A stretch of 64,000 nt of DNA from assembly GCA_016649715.1 (NCBI GenBank), contig JAENXC010000004.1:124001-188000 (forward strand), given 5' to 3'. Below the pieces are notes generated by a model. It was not told the origin of the DNA. It ran no database searches and was given only the letters and a program-made list of their open reading frames with translations. This document shows, piece after piece, positions 17,103 through 24,856 of the stretch (position 1 is its first letter; every line of letters begins with the position of its first letter). The translations under genes and the position numbers were made by a program. This stretch comes from Flavobacteriaceae bacterium. Its GTDB lineage: Bacteria > Bacteroidota > Bacteroidia > Flavobacteriales > Flavobacteriaceae.

Positions 17103-17230
17103 GGTTTTATATTTATTCCTTCACCCACAGAACAAGGAGCGAAAATGTTATTTTTCTAAAATGTAAATTTAACTATTGAAAACGGAAACTTTACCTTTTC
17201 ACTAACAAAACAAATCCGTACTTTTAGAGG

Positions 17231-18049
17231 ATGACAAAAAAACTACTTATCCTACTGTTTATCGCTGTTTCCCCTATGCTTTTTGCGCAGGACATTGAAC
17301 GAACCAAGGTTTCCGGAAAAATTCACGTGCCACAGGGCGAGGATGCCGAGGGCATTTCCGTTTACAATATTTCCTCTCAAAAAGGAACCATTACCAATGC
17401 CGATGGTACTTTTGAAATTTCATTGGCCGAAAACGACCGAATTCAAATCACAGCCCTGCAATACCAATCCTTCACGGTTATTGTGGACAAAGCCATTGTG
17501 GACAGAAAGGTGATGAATATTTTCCTGAACCCTGCCGTTAACCAATTGGAAGAAGTAGTGGTACGGCCTTACGACCTTTCGGGAAACATAAATGTGGACG
17601 TTAAAAAAATTCCCACCTATAACGTTACAAAAGATTGGGATTTGAGTTATAAAAATATGGAATACGGCTACCATTTTGAACAGGATGAAAAAACCGCTAT
17701 TGCTGGCAATGCCGCCGAGGAGGCACTTCACGGCAATACGTTAAGAAACGGAGCGAATATATTGGCAATTTTGGGCGGAGTGGGGCAATTGCTTTTTCCG
17801 AAAGGCAATAAGATTACAATAGTTGAAAAACAGGACACCCAAAACACTATAAGCAACAATATACAGCAGCGTTTTAGTACCGAATTCATCAAAGCAAACT
17901 TCGATATCCCAGAAGATAAAGCCGTGGATTTTCTCTTTTATGCACAGGAAAACGGCTTGGATAAAAATTTGCTGAAACCCGAAAACGAAATGCAGTTGAT
18001 GGAATTTCTTGTCAAAAAAAGTAAAGAATACAAAGCACGCGGTGAGTAG
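17231..18049 (+). CDS. CarboxypepD_reg-like secreted protein, first of a tandem pair
   Basis: 272 residues with a signal peptide (MTKKLLILLFIAVSPMLFAQ). Residues about 25-110 form a carboxypeptidase-D regulatory-like beta-sandwich (GKIHVP...GISVYNISSQKGTITNADGTFEI), ending in LEEVVVRPYDLSGNINVDVKKI. This resembles the N-terminal domain of SusC/TonB-dependent receptors but no plug or barrel follows; the rest is helical. A paralogue overlaps its stop codon, sharing the P-x-LSGNI-x-x-D-x-KKI hinge. Probably a periplasmic or outer-membrane-associated accessory protein; function unknown. TACTTTTA, one base off TAnnTTTG, lies 4 bases before the ATG. Confidence 0.82.
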   Translation: MTKKLLILLFIAVSPMLFAQDIERTKVSGKIHVPQGEDAEGISVYNISSQKGTITNADGTFEISLAENDRIQITALQYQSFTVIVDKAIVDRKVMNIFLNPAVNQLEEVVVRPYDLSGNINVDVKKIPTYNVTKDWDLSYKNMEYGYHFEQDEKTAIAGNAAEEALHGNTLRNGANILAILGGVGQLLFPKGNKITIVEKQDTQNTISNNIQQRFSTEFIKANFDIPEDKAVDFLFYAQENGLDKNLLKPENEMQLMEFLVKKSKEYKARGE

Positions 18050-18815
18050 AATTTTTTTTTATAGTTTTCTCATAAGTTTTTTCGGGTTGCTTCAGCTTTC
18101 CGCACAGGAAAAATCATTGCAGGGAAAAGTCACAAATGATGCCGATATTGACGGCATCCACGTGCTGAACACTTCATCGCGCTTCAACACCATTACCAAT
18201 GAAAACGGTCATTTCTCCATAAATGTGAAACCGTTGGACACGCTGCTTTTTTCCTCCATAAAATACATGCCCGAAAAAGTGGTGGTTACCGAAACTATTT
18301 TTGAAAAAGGGGTCATCACTATAAAACTCACGGAACTGGTGAATGAGTTGGATGAAGTTTTTTTACAGCCAAATCTATCGGGCAACATTGCAACAGACCT
18401 TAAAAAGATAAAAACTGAAAAACCCATCAATTATGATGATGTGGGAATACCCGGTTTTAAAGGGGAGCCCGAGGAAAAGATTGTGCCGCTATATTTTGTG
18501 GTTACGCCCACTTCCATAAATATTGATGCGCTGTATAAATACCTTTCGGGTTATTACAAAAACTTAAAAATTAGAAGAAAGTGGGAAGTTGAAAACAACG
18601 CTGTAGCGCGAATGCTCAATTATTATACGGTTCCATTTTTCACAACAACCTACGGCATTCCCGAAAACAGGGTCTATGACTTTTTGTTGTTTTGCGCCGA
18701 AACAACTACAATTGAAAGTGATTTCAAAAAAGAACATTACGGAAGTGTATTACTTGTTTTGGACGAAAAGGCAAAAATTTATGCCGAACGAATTACCGAA
18801 GAAAATAAAAAGTGA
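18042..18815 (+). CDS. CarboxypepD_reg-like secreted protein, second of a tandem pair
   Basis: 257 residues starting at GTG 18042, which overlaps the previous stop codon by 8 bases and opens a good signal peptide (SRIFFYSFLISFFGLLQLSAQ). The beta-sandwich GKVTNDADIDGIHVLNTSSR...TITNENGHFSI and the hinge LQPNLSGNIATDLKKI match the upstream gene, so the two arose by tandem duplication and then diverged. The C-terminal half (about 150-257) is helical, with the segment VPFFTTTYGIPENRVYDFLLFC paralleling FDIPEDKAVDFLFYAQ in the first copy. Translational coupling suggests a fixed ratio and possibly a complex. Function unknown. Confidence 0.82.
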   Translation: MSRIFFYSFLISFFGLLQLSAQEKSLQGKVTNDADIDGIHVLNTSSRFNTITNENGHFSINVKPLDTLLFSSIKYMPEKVVVTETIFEKGVITIKLTELVNELDEVFLQPNLSGNIATDLKKIKTEKPINYDDVGIPGFKGEPEEKIVPLYFVVTPTSINIDALYKYLSGYYKNLKIRRKWEVENNAVARMLNYYTVPFFTTTYGIPENRVYDFLLFCAETTTIESDFKKEHYGSVLLVLDEKAKIYAERITEENKK

Positions 18816-18826
18816 TATTTGTAACG

Positions 18827-18834
18827 TACGTTTG
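18827..18834 (+). promoter_or_regulatory. candidate -7 box (TACGTTTG) before the DUF6702 gene
   Basis: Perfect TAnnTTTG about 42 bases upstream of the ATG at 18877, just past the preceding stop codon. No well-spaced -33 TTG. It could allow separate expression of the DUF6702-M1 pair. Confidence 0.3.
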
Positions 18835-18876
18835 TGGAAACCGTCCAATCTTCCATTAACCTCCTTTTATTTTTAT

Positions 18877-19380
18877 ATGAAATTTTTCAGAATCTTCTTT
18901 TTATTACTTGTGCTTCCAATGGTTTCGGCCACTCCAGTGCATAAATTCTATGTGAGCATCACAAAAATAGAATATGTAAAGGAGAAAAATTCCCTTCAAA
19001 TAATCATCAAAATTTTTATAGACGATATTGAAGATGCACTGCAACAACGGTATGACCCTTCCATTTCGCTGGACGCAAAAAAGGAAACCGAAGCAGCCGA
19101 TGAAGATTTAAAAAACTACATTCTTCAAAAGTTAAAAATCAAAGTGAACGGAAAACCTGTTCAACTAAATTATATAGGAAAGGAATACGACACCGATATG
19201 GTGGTAGCCTATATGGAAGTGAAGGATGTGAAAGAATTAAAAACCATCGAAATTGAAAACAAAGTGCTGATGGAAGTGTTTCCCGAGCAGCAAAACATAA
19301 TCCATTTAAAAACCCCAAAAAGTCGCCGAAGTTTGATTCTGGACAGAGACGAACCCAAAGGAAAATTGGATTTTAATTAA
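18877..19380 (+). CDS. DUF6702-family secreted protein
   Basis: 167 residues from ATG 18877, selected because it opens a signal peptide (MKFFRIFFLLLVLPMVSATP). The mature N-terminus HKFYVSITKIEYV followed by QIIIKIFIDDIEDALQ is the hallmark of a Bacteroidota family of small periplasmic proteins (DUF6702) with no assigned role. It is followed after about 45 bases by an M1 peptidase gene; I believe this pairing recurs in flavobacteria, so a joint role in peptide handling at the envelope is plausible but unproven. Confidence 0.82.
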   Translation: MKFFRIFFLLLVLPMVSATPVHKFYVSITKIEYVKEKNSLQIIIKIFIDDIEDALQQRYDPSISLDAKKETEAADEDLKNYILQKLKIKVNGKPVQLNYIGKEYDTDMVVAYMEVKDVKELKTIEIENKVLMEVFPEQQNIIHLKTPKSRRSLILDRDEPKGKLDFN

Positions 19381-19424
19381 TATATTGTCAGCCAAAAATT
19401 ATTTTTTAAAATTTCAGAATTATT

Positions 19425-21731
19425 ATGCGAATATTTAACTCCCTCTTTCTTGCCGCATTATTCCTTGTATCTGCGGTGGTTTCAGCACAGGACGAAACCG
19501 AAACCACAAAACGTGAACCCGGTCATTACAACACCAACCGATTTAAGCAGCTTTACGAAGAATTTTCTACGCCCAATATGTTCCGAACCGCAAGTGGAGC
19601 GCCTGGCCCAAGTTATTATCAACAACAGGCAGACTACGTGATAGACGTGGAGCTGGATGATAAAAACAAAAAAATCACTGGTTATGAAACCATTACTTAT
19701 TCCAACAATTCGCCCGACCAACTGGAATTTCTATGGGTACAACTGGACCAAAACAAAAGGGCGAAAGATTCAAAATCGCCATTGATTGAATCATCAGATG
19801 CAGAACCTGCGGATATGGCGGGCAGTTTCGTGCAAAATTATATGGGCAAACCCTTTGATGGCGGTTTCAATATTTTGGAAGTGAAAGATGCAAAGGGCAA
19901 TCCGCTGAAATACACTATAAACCAAACCATGATGCGTGTGGATATGCCGAGGAATTTATTGCCCGGTGAAAAGTTCGTTTTTTCAATCAAATGGTGGTAT
20001 AACATAAACGACCATGTTGTGGACCGCGCCCGAAGCGGATACGAAACTTTTGAGGATGGCAACCGCGGGTATGTGATTGCACAGTTTTACCCACGAATGG
20101 CAGTCTATAACGATGTGGAAGGTTGGCAAAACAGTCAGTTTTGGGGGAGAGATGAGTTTGCGCTTCCCTTCGGAAATTTTAAAGTGAATATCACCGTTCC
20201 CGCAGACCATATTTTGGATGGCACCGGTGAGCTTCAAAACAGAAAGGAAATTTTCAGCAAGGAGATGATGAGCCGTTATGAAGCTGCACAAAAATCTTTT
20301 GACAAACCGGTAGTAATTGTAACACAGGCCGAAGCAGAAGCAGCTTCGAAAAACTTTTCGACTGCAAAGAGAACATGGAAATTTAAAGCAGAAAACGTGC
20401 GCGATTACGCCTTCGCAACTTCACGTAAATATATTTGGGATATGATGGCCGTGAAAATGGGCAGTGGCTCTGTTATGGCAGTTTCGTTATATCCACCGGA
20501 AGCGAATCCGCTTTGGGAAGATTGGTCCACACGCACCGTGGCCAGTACTTTAACAACGTATTCCCGAATGACTTTTGATTACCCATACCCAAAAGCAATT
20601 TCGGTAAGCGCAAAAAATCAAGGAATGGAATACCCAATGATTTGCTGGAACCACGGGCGTCCCGACAAAGATGGAAGCCTAAGCGAAAGAACTAAATTCG
20701 GGATGATAAGTGTGATAATTCACGAAGTGGGCCACAACTATTTCCCGATGATCGTTAACAGCGACGAACGCCAATGGACTTGGATGGACGAAGGTTTAAA
20801 CACTTTTACACAATATGTTGCCGAGCAGGATTTTGGCGAAAAACACCCGGAGGCTATTGCGCCCAACAAAAAATATCCATCACGACGCGGACCTGCAAAA
20901 AACATAGTTGATTATATGGGCGGAGACCAAAGCAGGTTGGAACCTATTATGAGTAAAGGATTGAATGTATTTGATTTTGGCGCAAATGCCTATGCAAAAC
21001 CTGCAACAGCTCTAAATATTCTCCGCGAAACTATTATGGGCCGCGAGCTTTTTGATTTCGCCTTTAAAACCTACGCAAACCGTTGGATGTTCAAACACCC
21101 AACGCCAGAGGATTTTTTCAGAACCATGGAAGATGCTTCCGCAGTTGATTTGGATTGGTATTGGAGAGAATGGTTTTACACTACGGACTATGTGGATATT
21201 AGCGTGAAGGACGTTAAGAAATTTTATGTAACTTCAAAAATGAACAAGGAAGTTAAGGAAATGATGGCTGCCCGTGGCATTTCTGAAAGTGATCTGCCTC
21301 CATTAGTCTATTTAGTGGAAGAGGACAGCGAAGATTTTGAGGAAAACATGCGCAACTCAAAATTGGAAGATGTAAAAACATTGAATGATTATATTATGGA
21401 AAATATTCCCGTGGAAGAAAGAGCAGGTTTAAAGAATCCAAATTATTTTTATAAAGTAACTTTCGAAAAACCGGGAGGTATCCCAATGCCAATTATCGCG
21501 CAATATACCTACAGCGACGGAAGCTCCGAAATGATAACTTATCCAGCTGAGATATGGCGAAAAAATGACCAATCCGTTGGAAAGGTTATAGCTTCTGAAA
21601 AGGAAATTACCAAGATAGAAGTGGATCCCGATGAGGAAACCGCAGATATTGACACATCAAACAACAGTTGGCCAAAACGCAAAAAACTGGGAGCTTTTGA
21701 TAGTTTTAAAAACAAAACAAAGACAGATTAG
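19425..21731 (+). CDS. M1-family zinc metallopeptidase, secreted
   Basis: 768 residues with a signal peptide (MRIFNSLFLAALFLVSAVVSAQ). An N-terminal beta-saddle domain (about 60-300, with YVIDVELDDKNKKITGYETI) is followed by the thermolysin-like catalytic domain: H433-E434-V-G-H437 and, 19 residues on, E456 in WMDEGLNTF, the gluzincin HExxH-x18-E zinc site. A tyrosine-containing segment and C-terminal region follow. I do not see a clear GAMEN exopeptidase motif; the equivalent segment is NQGMEYPMI, as in other Bacteroidota secreted M1 members. It probably degrades peptides in the periplasm or outside. A strong terminator follows. Confidence 0.93.
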   Translation: MRIFNSLFLAALFLVSAVVSAQDETETTKREPGHYNTNRFKQLYEEFSTPNMFRTASGAPGPSYYQQQADYVIDVELDDKNKKITGYETITYSNNSPDQLEFLWVQLDQNKRAKDSKSPLIESSDAEPADMAGSFVQNYMGKPFDGGFNILEVKDAKGNPLKYTINQTMMRVDMPRNLLPGEKFVFSIKWWYNINDHVVDRARSGYETFEDGNRGYVIAQFYPRMAVYNDVEGWQNSQFWGRDEFALPFGNFKVNITVPADHILDGTGELQNRKEIFSKEMMSRYEAAQKSFDKPVVIVTQAEAEAASKNFSTAKRTWKFKAENVRDYAFATSRKYIWDMMAVKMGSGSVMAVSLYPPEANPLWEDWSTRTVASTLTTYSRMTFDYPYPKAISVSAKNQGMEYPMICWNHGRPDKDGSLSERTKFGMISVIIHEVGHNYFPMIVNSDERQWTWMDEGLNTFTQYVAEQDFGEKHPEAIAPNKKYPSRRGPAKNIVDYMGGDQSRLEPIMSKGLNVFDFGANAYAKPATALNILRETIMGRELFDFAFKTYANRWMFKHPTPEDFFRTMEDASAVDLDWYWREWFYTTDYVDISVKDVKKFYVTSKMNKEVKEMMAARGISESDLPPLVYLVEEDSEDFEENMRNSKLEDVKTLNDYIMENIPVEERAGLKNPNYFYKVTFEKPGGIPMPIIAQYTYSDGSSEMITYPAEIWRKNDQSVGKVIASEKEITKIEVDPDEETADIDTSNNSWPKRKKLGAFDSFKNKTKTD

Positions 21732-21751
21732 TTAAAAATATATCATAAATG

Positions 21752-21785
21752 CCCTTCTCCGAAATTTTTGGAGAAGGGTTTTTTT
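21752..21785 (+). terminator. Rho-independent terminator after the M1 peptidase gene
   Basis: A perfect 9-base stem CCCTTCTCC / GGAGAAGGG around a 9-base loop, followed by seven T residues. It ends the 17231-21731 unit. Confidence 0.9.
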
Positions 21786-21818
21786 GATTAAGGTTGAATT
21801 TCAGAAAAACTCATCACC

Positions 21819-21853
21819 CATAACTCATAACTCATAACACATTAGTATATTTG
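21819..21853 (+). promoter_or_regulatory. CATAACT triplicate repeat and TATATTTG box before tatA
   Basis: Three 7-base CATAACT-type units (21819-21838) are followed by TATATTTG (21846-21853), a perfect TAnnTTTG box only 4 bases before the tatA ATG at 21858. The spacing suggests a leaderless message, as for gpmI and pyrE. The triplicate could be a slippage-prone spacer. Confidence 0.42.
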
Positions 21854-21857
21854 CAGC

Positions 21858-22145
21858 ATGATTTCACAGGCTATTTTTCTATTCATCAGCGGTGCCGAAA
21901 TAGGGTTCATCATGTTCATCGTACTATTGGTATTTGGTGCAGACAAAGTGCCAGAAATAGCGCGCGGAATGGGAAAAGCGATGCGCCAAATAAAAGATGC
22001 CACCAACGACATTAAATCTGAAATCACCAAAAGCGCCGAAAAACAGGGAATTGATATTGACATCACTAAAGACGTCCGCAAAGAAATTGACAAAGTAAAG
22101 GATGATGTTGATGAGGTTACTGGCCCCATAAAAAGGAAATTCTAA
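21858..22145 (+). CDS. tatA: Sec-independent protein translocase subunit TatA/TatB type
   Basis: 95 residues: one N-terminal membrane helix (about 8-27) followed by an amphipathic helix with the FGADKVPEIARGMGKAMRQIKDA signature, then a charged tail. This is the pore-forming TatA/E-type component of the twin-arginine pathway, which exports folded proteins. TatB identity cannot be fully excluded, but the F-G hinge and short length favour TatA. No tatC is in the window. The TAnnTTTG box lies 4 bases before the ATG. Confidence 0.88.
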   Translation: MISQAIFLFISGAEIGFIMFIVLLVFGADKVPEIARGMGKAMRQIKDATNDIKSEITKSAEKQGIDIDITKDVRKEIDKVKDDVDEVTGPIKRKF

Positions 22146-22168
22146 ATACCGAACTGTAGCGGGGTTTT

Positions 22169-22813
22169 TTACGCAACAACCCGCGAAACCGAAAGTCCAT
22201 CACGAATTGGCAGTATTACAGTTTCCAATTTTGGATGTTCATTCAATAATTTATTATACTGAAGAAGTGCTTTGGTATCTTCATCATCTTCTTTAAGTTT
22301 TTCCACCACTTTTCCGCTCCACAGTACATTATCGCTTAAAATAACCGACCCTTTTTTTAATTTCGGAAGTATGATTTCGAGATAGTTTGGATAGTTGTTT
22401 TTATCGGCATCAATAAAAACCAAATCGAAGGTTTTGTCCATCTGCGGAATTATTTCCAAAGCATTTCCCAAATGCTGAAAAATTTGCTTTCCTAAAGGAG
22501 ATTCATCAAAATATTTTCGTTGGAAATCGAACAATTCTTCGTTGATGTCTATTGTGTGCAACTCGCCATTTTCCTGTATTCCTTCAGCCAGACATAAGGC
22601 GGAATAACCGGTATAAGTTCCAATTTCGAGAATATTTTTAGGTTGAATCAATTTTGAAAGCATGCTCAAAACACGGCCCTGCAAATGTCCGCTCAACATT
22701 CGTGGCGCAATCATTTTTTGCCAGGTTTCGCGGTTTAATTTTTGAAGCAATTCCGGTTCGGGTTGCGAATGTTTTTCTACGTAATCGTTTATTTTTTCGG
22801 GAAGAAGATCCAT
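22169..22813 (-). CDS. O-methyltransferase, class I SAM (CCoAMT/COMT-like)
   Basis: 214 residues with SAM motif I in ILEIGTYTGYSALCLAE (about 60-76), HTIDINEEL, the metal-binding region DLVFIDADKNNYPNYLE and LSDNVLWSGKV, all typical of metal-dependent catechol-type O-methyltransferases. The 3-hydroxy-aminobenzoate chemistry of the neighbouring kynurenine genes would offer ortho-hydroxyl substrates, but the substrate is not known. It lies about 30 bases after the ACMSD stop, in the same direction, so it is plausibly the last gene of the cluster. The 12-mer AGTGGTCAGTTA, shared with the nqrE/nqrD spacer, lies just before its start. Confidence 0.87.
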   Translation of the reverse strand: MDLLPEKINDYVEKHSQPEPELLQKLNRETWQKMIAPRMLSGHLQGRVLSMLSKLIQPKNILEIGTYTGYSALCLAEGIQENGELHTIDINEELFDFQRKYFDESPLGKQIFQHLGNALEIIPQMDKTFDLVFIDADKNNYPNYLEIILPKLKKGSVILSDNVLWSGKVVEKLKEDDEDTKALLQYNKLLNEHPKLETVILPIRDGLSVSRVVA

Positions 22814-22843
22814 TTTTTAGTGGTCAGTTAGTCGTTGGAAGTT

Positions 22844-23932
22844 TTATTTTTCGCCAAGAATTCTGTTTACCAATTTTTGTTTAGCTTTTTCGTCATCGCC
22901 GCAGAGCCATTGTATTACATTTTCGTCCCAAATGGCATCGCATTGTTCGGGTGTTATTATCTTTTGCTCAACGGCCAGGTCTAAAATTTTTCCGGGGTAG
23001 GAAGATTGTACGGCACTTTCCATTTCCCCTAACGGATAAGGGTCGTCCAAGCCCATAAGTACTTGTTTGTACCCTTGGTTTCTCACCAATAATTCCAGTC
23101 CTCCGGTGTCGTGAAGAAGTGTATCGAAGAAAATATTTTTGTGCCCAACCGATTTTCGCGGATGGGTTTTTCCTTTAAAAAGATCGGGACGGCCATCAAA
23201 ACCTTGAATTCTTCGCCCTAAATTTATCTGGGCCAATTGTCCGCCGTGGGCAAAACAGGTTCGCATATTTGGAAATTTATCGGCGTATCCGTTCAATGTT
23301 AAAAAATGATAGGCGTCTGCACATTGCGCAAGCATCCAAATAAGGTGGAAACGCCACGATGTATTTTCAAGTTTTATGAATTTTTCACCATCATATGGGT
23401 GAATTTCAACAGCCAAATTATATTTCGAAGCCAATTCAAAAATAGGTTCGTTTTCTTCGTCAAAAATACAGCGCCAGGTTCCAATGGTATCCATATAATG
23501 CGTTGGTAAACACAATAATTGAAGCCCTAAAGTTTCCACACAACGCTCCATTTCCCAAAGTGCGCCGCGCACAAAACCGGGATGCACCACAAACCCACAA
23601 GTGAATTTTGAAGGATGCTCGTGCTGCACTTTTGCGTTAAAATCATTCTGAAAACGAAGCGCTTGTTTCATTTCCTCCACGCGCAGCCCGTTTCCGTAAA
23701 GTTGGGAAAGGTTTAAAACCACGGCGTGATCAATTTTGAAACGTGCCATCCATTCCAATTTTTCATTTAAAAAGAAGCTGGAATCGGTCACCGGGCGGCT
23801 CCAATCCTTTTGGAGCATGAATTTTCGATCTTTATCTACCCAAAAAATTTCCTTATCCCGCATAAACTGTGGAATTTCCTCTGGATAGGGAAGGAGGTGT
23901 GAATGGCCGTTGATGCGGAGTTTTCGTCTCAT
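22844..23932 (-). CDS. 2-amino-3-carboxymuconate-6-semialdehyde decarboxylase (ACMSD)
   Basis: Zinc amidohydrolase-superfamily enzyme that decarboxylates ACMS from 3-hydroxyanthranilate breakdown, steering flux from quinolinate and NAD to full degradation. 362 residues. Metal ligands are visible: H10-S-H12 near the start, the His of LAVEIHPYD, the His of TCFAHGG and the Asp of MGLDDPYPLGEME. WMLAQCADAYHFLTLNGYADKFP and HKNIFFDTLLHD are typical of ACMSD rather than of related decarboxylases. It sits with kmo, kynU, an AMSDH-like dehydrogenase and a RidA-type deaminase, which fixes the pathway context. Confidence 0.92.
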   Translation of the reverse strand: MRRKLRINGHSHLLPYPEEIPQFMRDKEIFWVDKDRKFMLQKDWSRPVTDSSFFLNEKLEWMARFKIDHAVVLNLSQLYGNGLRVEEMKQALRFQNDFNAKVQHEHPSKFTCGFVVHPGFVRGALWEMERCVETLGLQLLCLPTHYMDTIGTWRCIFDEENEPIFELASKYNLAVEIHPYDGEKFIKLENTSWRFHLIWMLAQCADAYHFLTLNGYADKFPNMRTCFAHGGQLAQINLGRRIQGFDGRPDLFKGKTHPRKSVGHKNIFFDTLLHDTGGLELLVRNQGYKQVLMGLDDPYPLGEMESAVQSSYPGKILDLAVEQKIITPEQCDAIWDENVIQWLCGDDEKAKQKLVNRILGEK

Positions 23933-23956
23933 AAGAAAATTTAATGAATGCTAAAG

Positions 23957-24742
23957 TTACAAACTTTTGGTGCGTCCGCCATCCACTGGAAGGTTTATTC
24001 CGTTTATATAACTTGCTGCTTCACTAGCCAAAAAAGCCACGGCATTTGCAATCTCACCGGGTTGGGCAAAACGTCTTGCGGGAACAAGACTCTTCATAAA
24101 ATCGCTGGCTTCCTTTTCGGTTTTGTCCATTTTTTTTGCGGCGTTGCCAACAATGTCTTCCAATCTGTCAGTAGCTGTAAAACCTGGTAAAACATTGTTT
24201 ACAGTAATACCGAACTGACCCAATTCATTAGCCAAGGTTTTGCTCCAACTTGCAACCGCGCCACGAATGGTATTGCTTACGCCAAGTCCGTCAATTGGTT
24301 GTTTTACCGAAGTGGAAATTATATTTATAATCCTGCCGTAATCTGCTTCCTTCATTCCGGGAACTACAGCCTGCGCCAAAATTTGGTTACAGACTAAGTG
24401 CATTGAAAATGCTTTTTCAAACTCATCGGTTGTTGCCGAAAAAATTGGACCGCCTTTTGGTCCTCCAGTATTATTGATCAAAATGTGAAATATTTTATTT
24501 GAAACGGCTACTTCCACTTTGTCTTTCAACTGTTGTGGATTGGTAAAATCTGCTACAAAATAGTTGTGCTTTTGGCCTTTATCGTACGGAAGTTCAATCA
24601 AGGTTTCCCTCAATTTTTCTTCATCGCGGGCAACTAAAGTTATGGTTGCACCCAGTTTTGCCAATTGAATAGCGGTTGCTTTTCCAATGCCGGCGGTACT
24701 TCCGCAGACTAGGGCGTTTTTATCTGTTAAGTCTAAATTCAT
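23957..24742 (-). CDS. short-chain dehydrogenase/reductase in the kynurenine cluster
   Basis: 261 residues from ATG 24742; a GTG six codons upstream falls in a dispersed repeat and is less likely. SDR landmarks: cofactor loop CGSTAGIGKATA (TGxxxGxG type), the NNTGG segment (NNAG equivalent) and the C-terminal PVDGG. The catalytic region reads INIISTSVKQPIDGLGVSNTIRG; the S is present but the usual Y-x-x-x-K is replaced by S-N-T-I-R, so the standard catalytic Tyr-Lys pair is missing. Similar atypical SDRs are associated with kynurenine clusters in flavobacteria as far as I recall. Role unknown; possibly a structural or altered-chemistry member. Confidence 0.82.
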   Translation of the reverse strand: MNLDLTDKNALVCGSTAGIGKATAIQLAKLGATITLVARDEEKLRETLIELPYDKGQKHNYFVADFTNPQQLKDKVEVAVSNKIFHILINNTGGPKGGPIFSATTDEFEKAFSMHLVCNQILAQAVVPGMKEADYGRIINIISTSVKQPIDGLGVSNTIRGAVASWSKTLANELGQFGITVNNVLPGFTATDRLEDIVGNAAKKMDKTEKEASDFMKSLVPARRFAQPGEIANAVAFLASEAASYINGINLPVDGGRTKSL

Positions 24743-24755
24743 AATATTTTTTATT

Positions 24756-24850
24756 GTCACCCTGAGCGCAGTCGAAGGGCTTGTTTACTTATAATTTCAA
24801 TCTGGCTTCGACTTTAGTTTATTCTGAGCGCAGTCGAAGAACTCAGCCTG
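24756..24850 (+). repeat. two dispersed CTGAGCGCAGTCGAAG repeats between SDR and ALDH genes
   Basis: CTGAGCGCAGTCGAAG occurs at 24762-24777 and again at 24824-24839, both in the same orientation, with GTCACC before the first and AACTCAGCCTGACATT after the second; a TGGCTTCGACTTTAG stretch lies between them. The gap between the SDR start and the ALDH stop (about 115 bases) is essentially filled by these repeats. This wording is a widespread intergenic repeat in Bacteroidota genomes, by recollection. Confidence 0.75.
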
Positions 24851-24856
24851 ACATTC

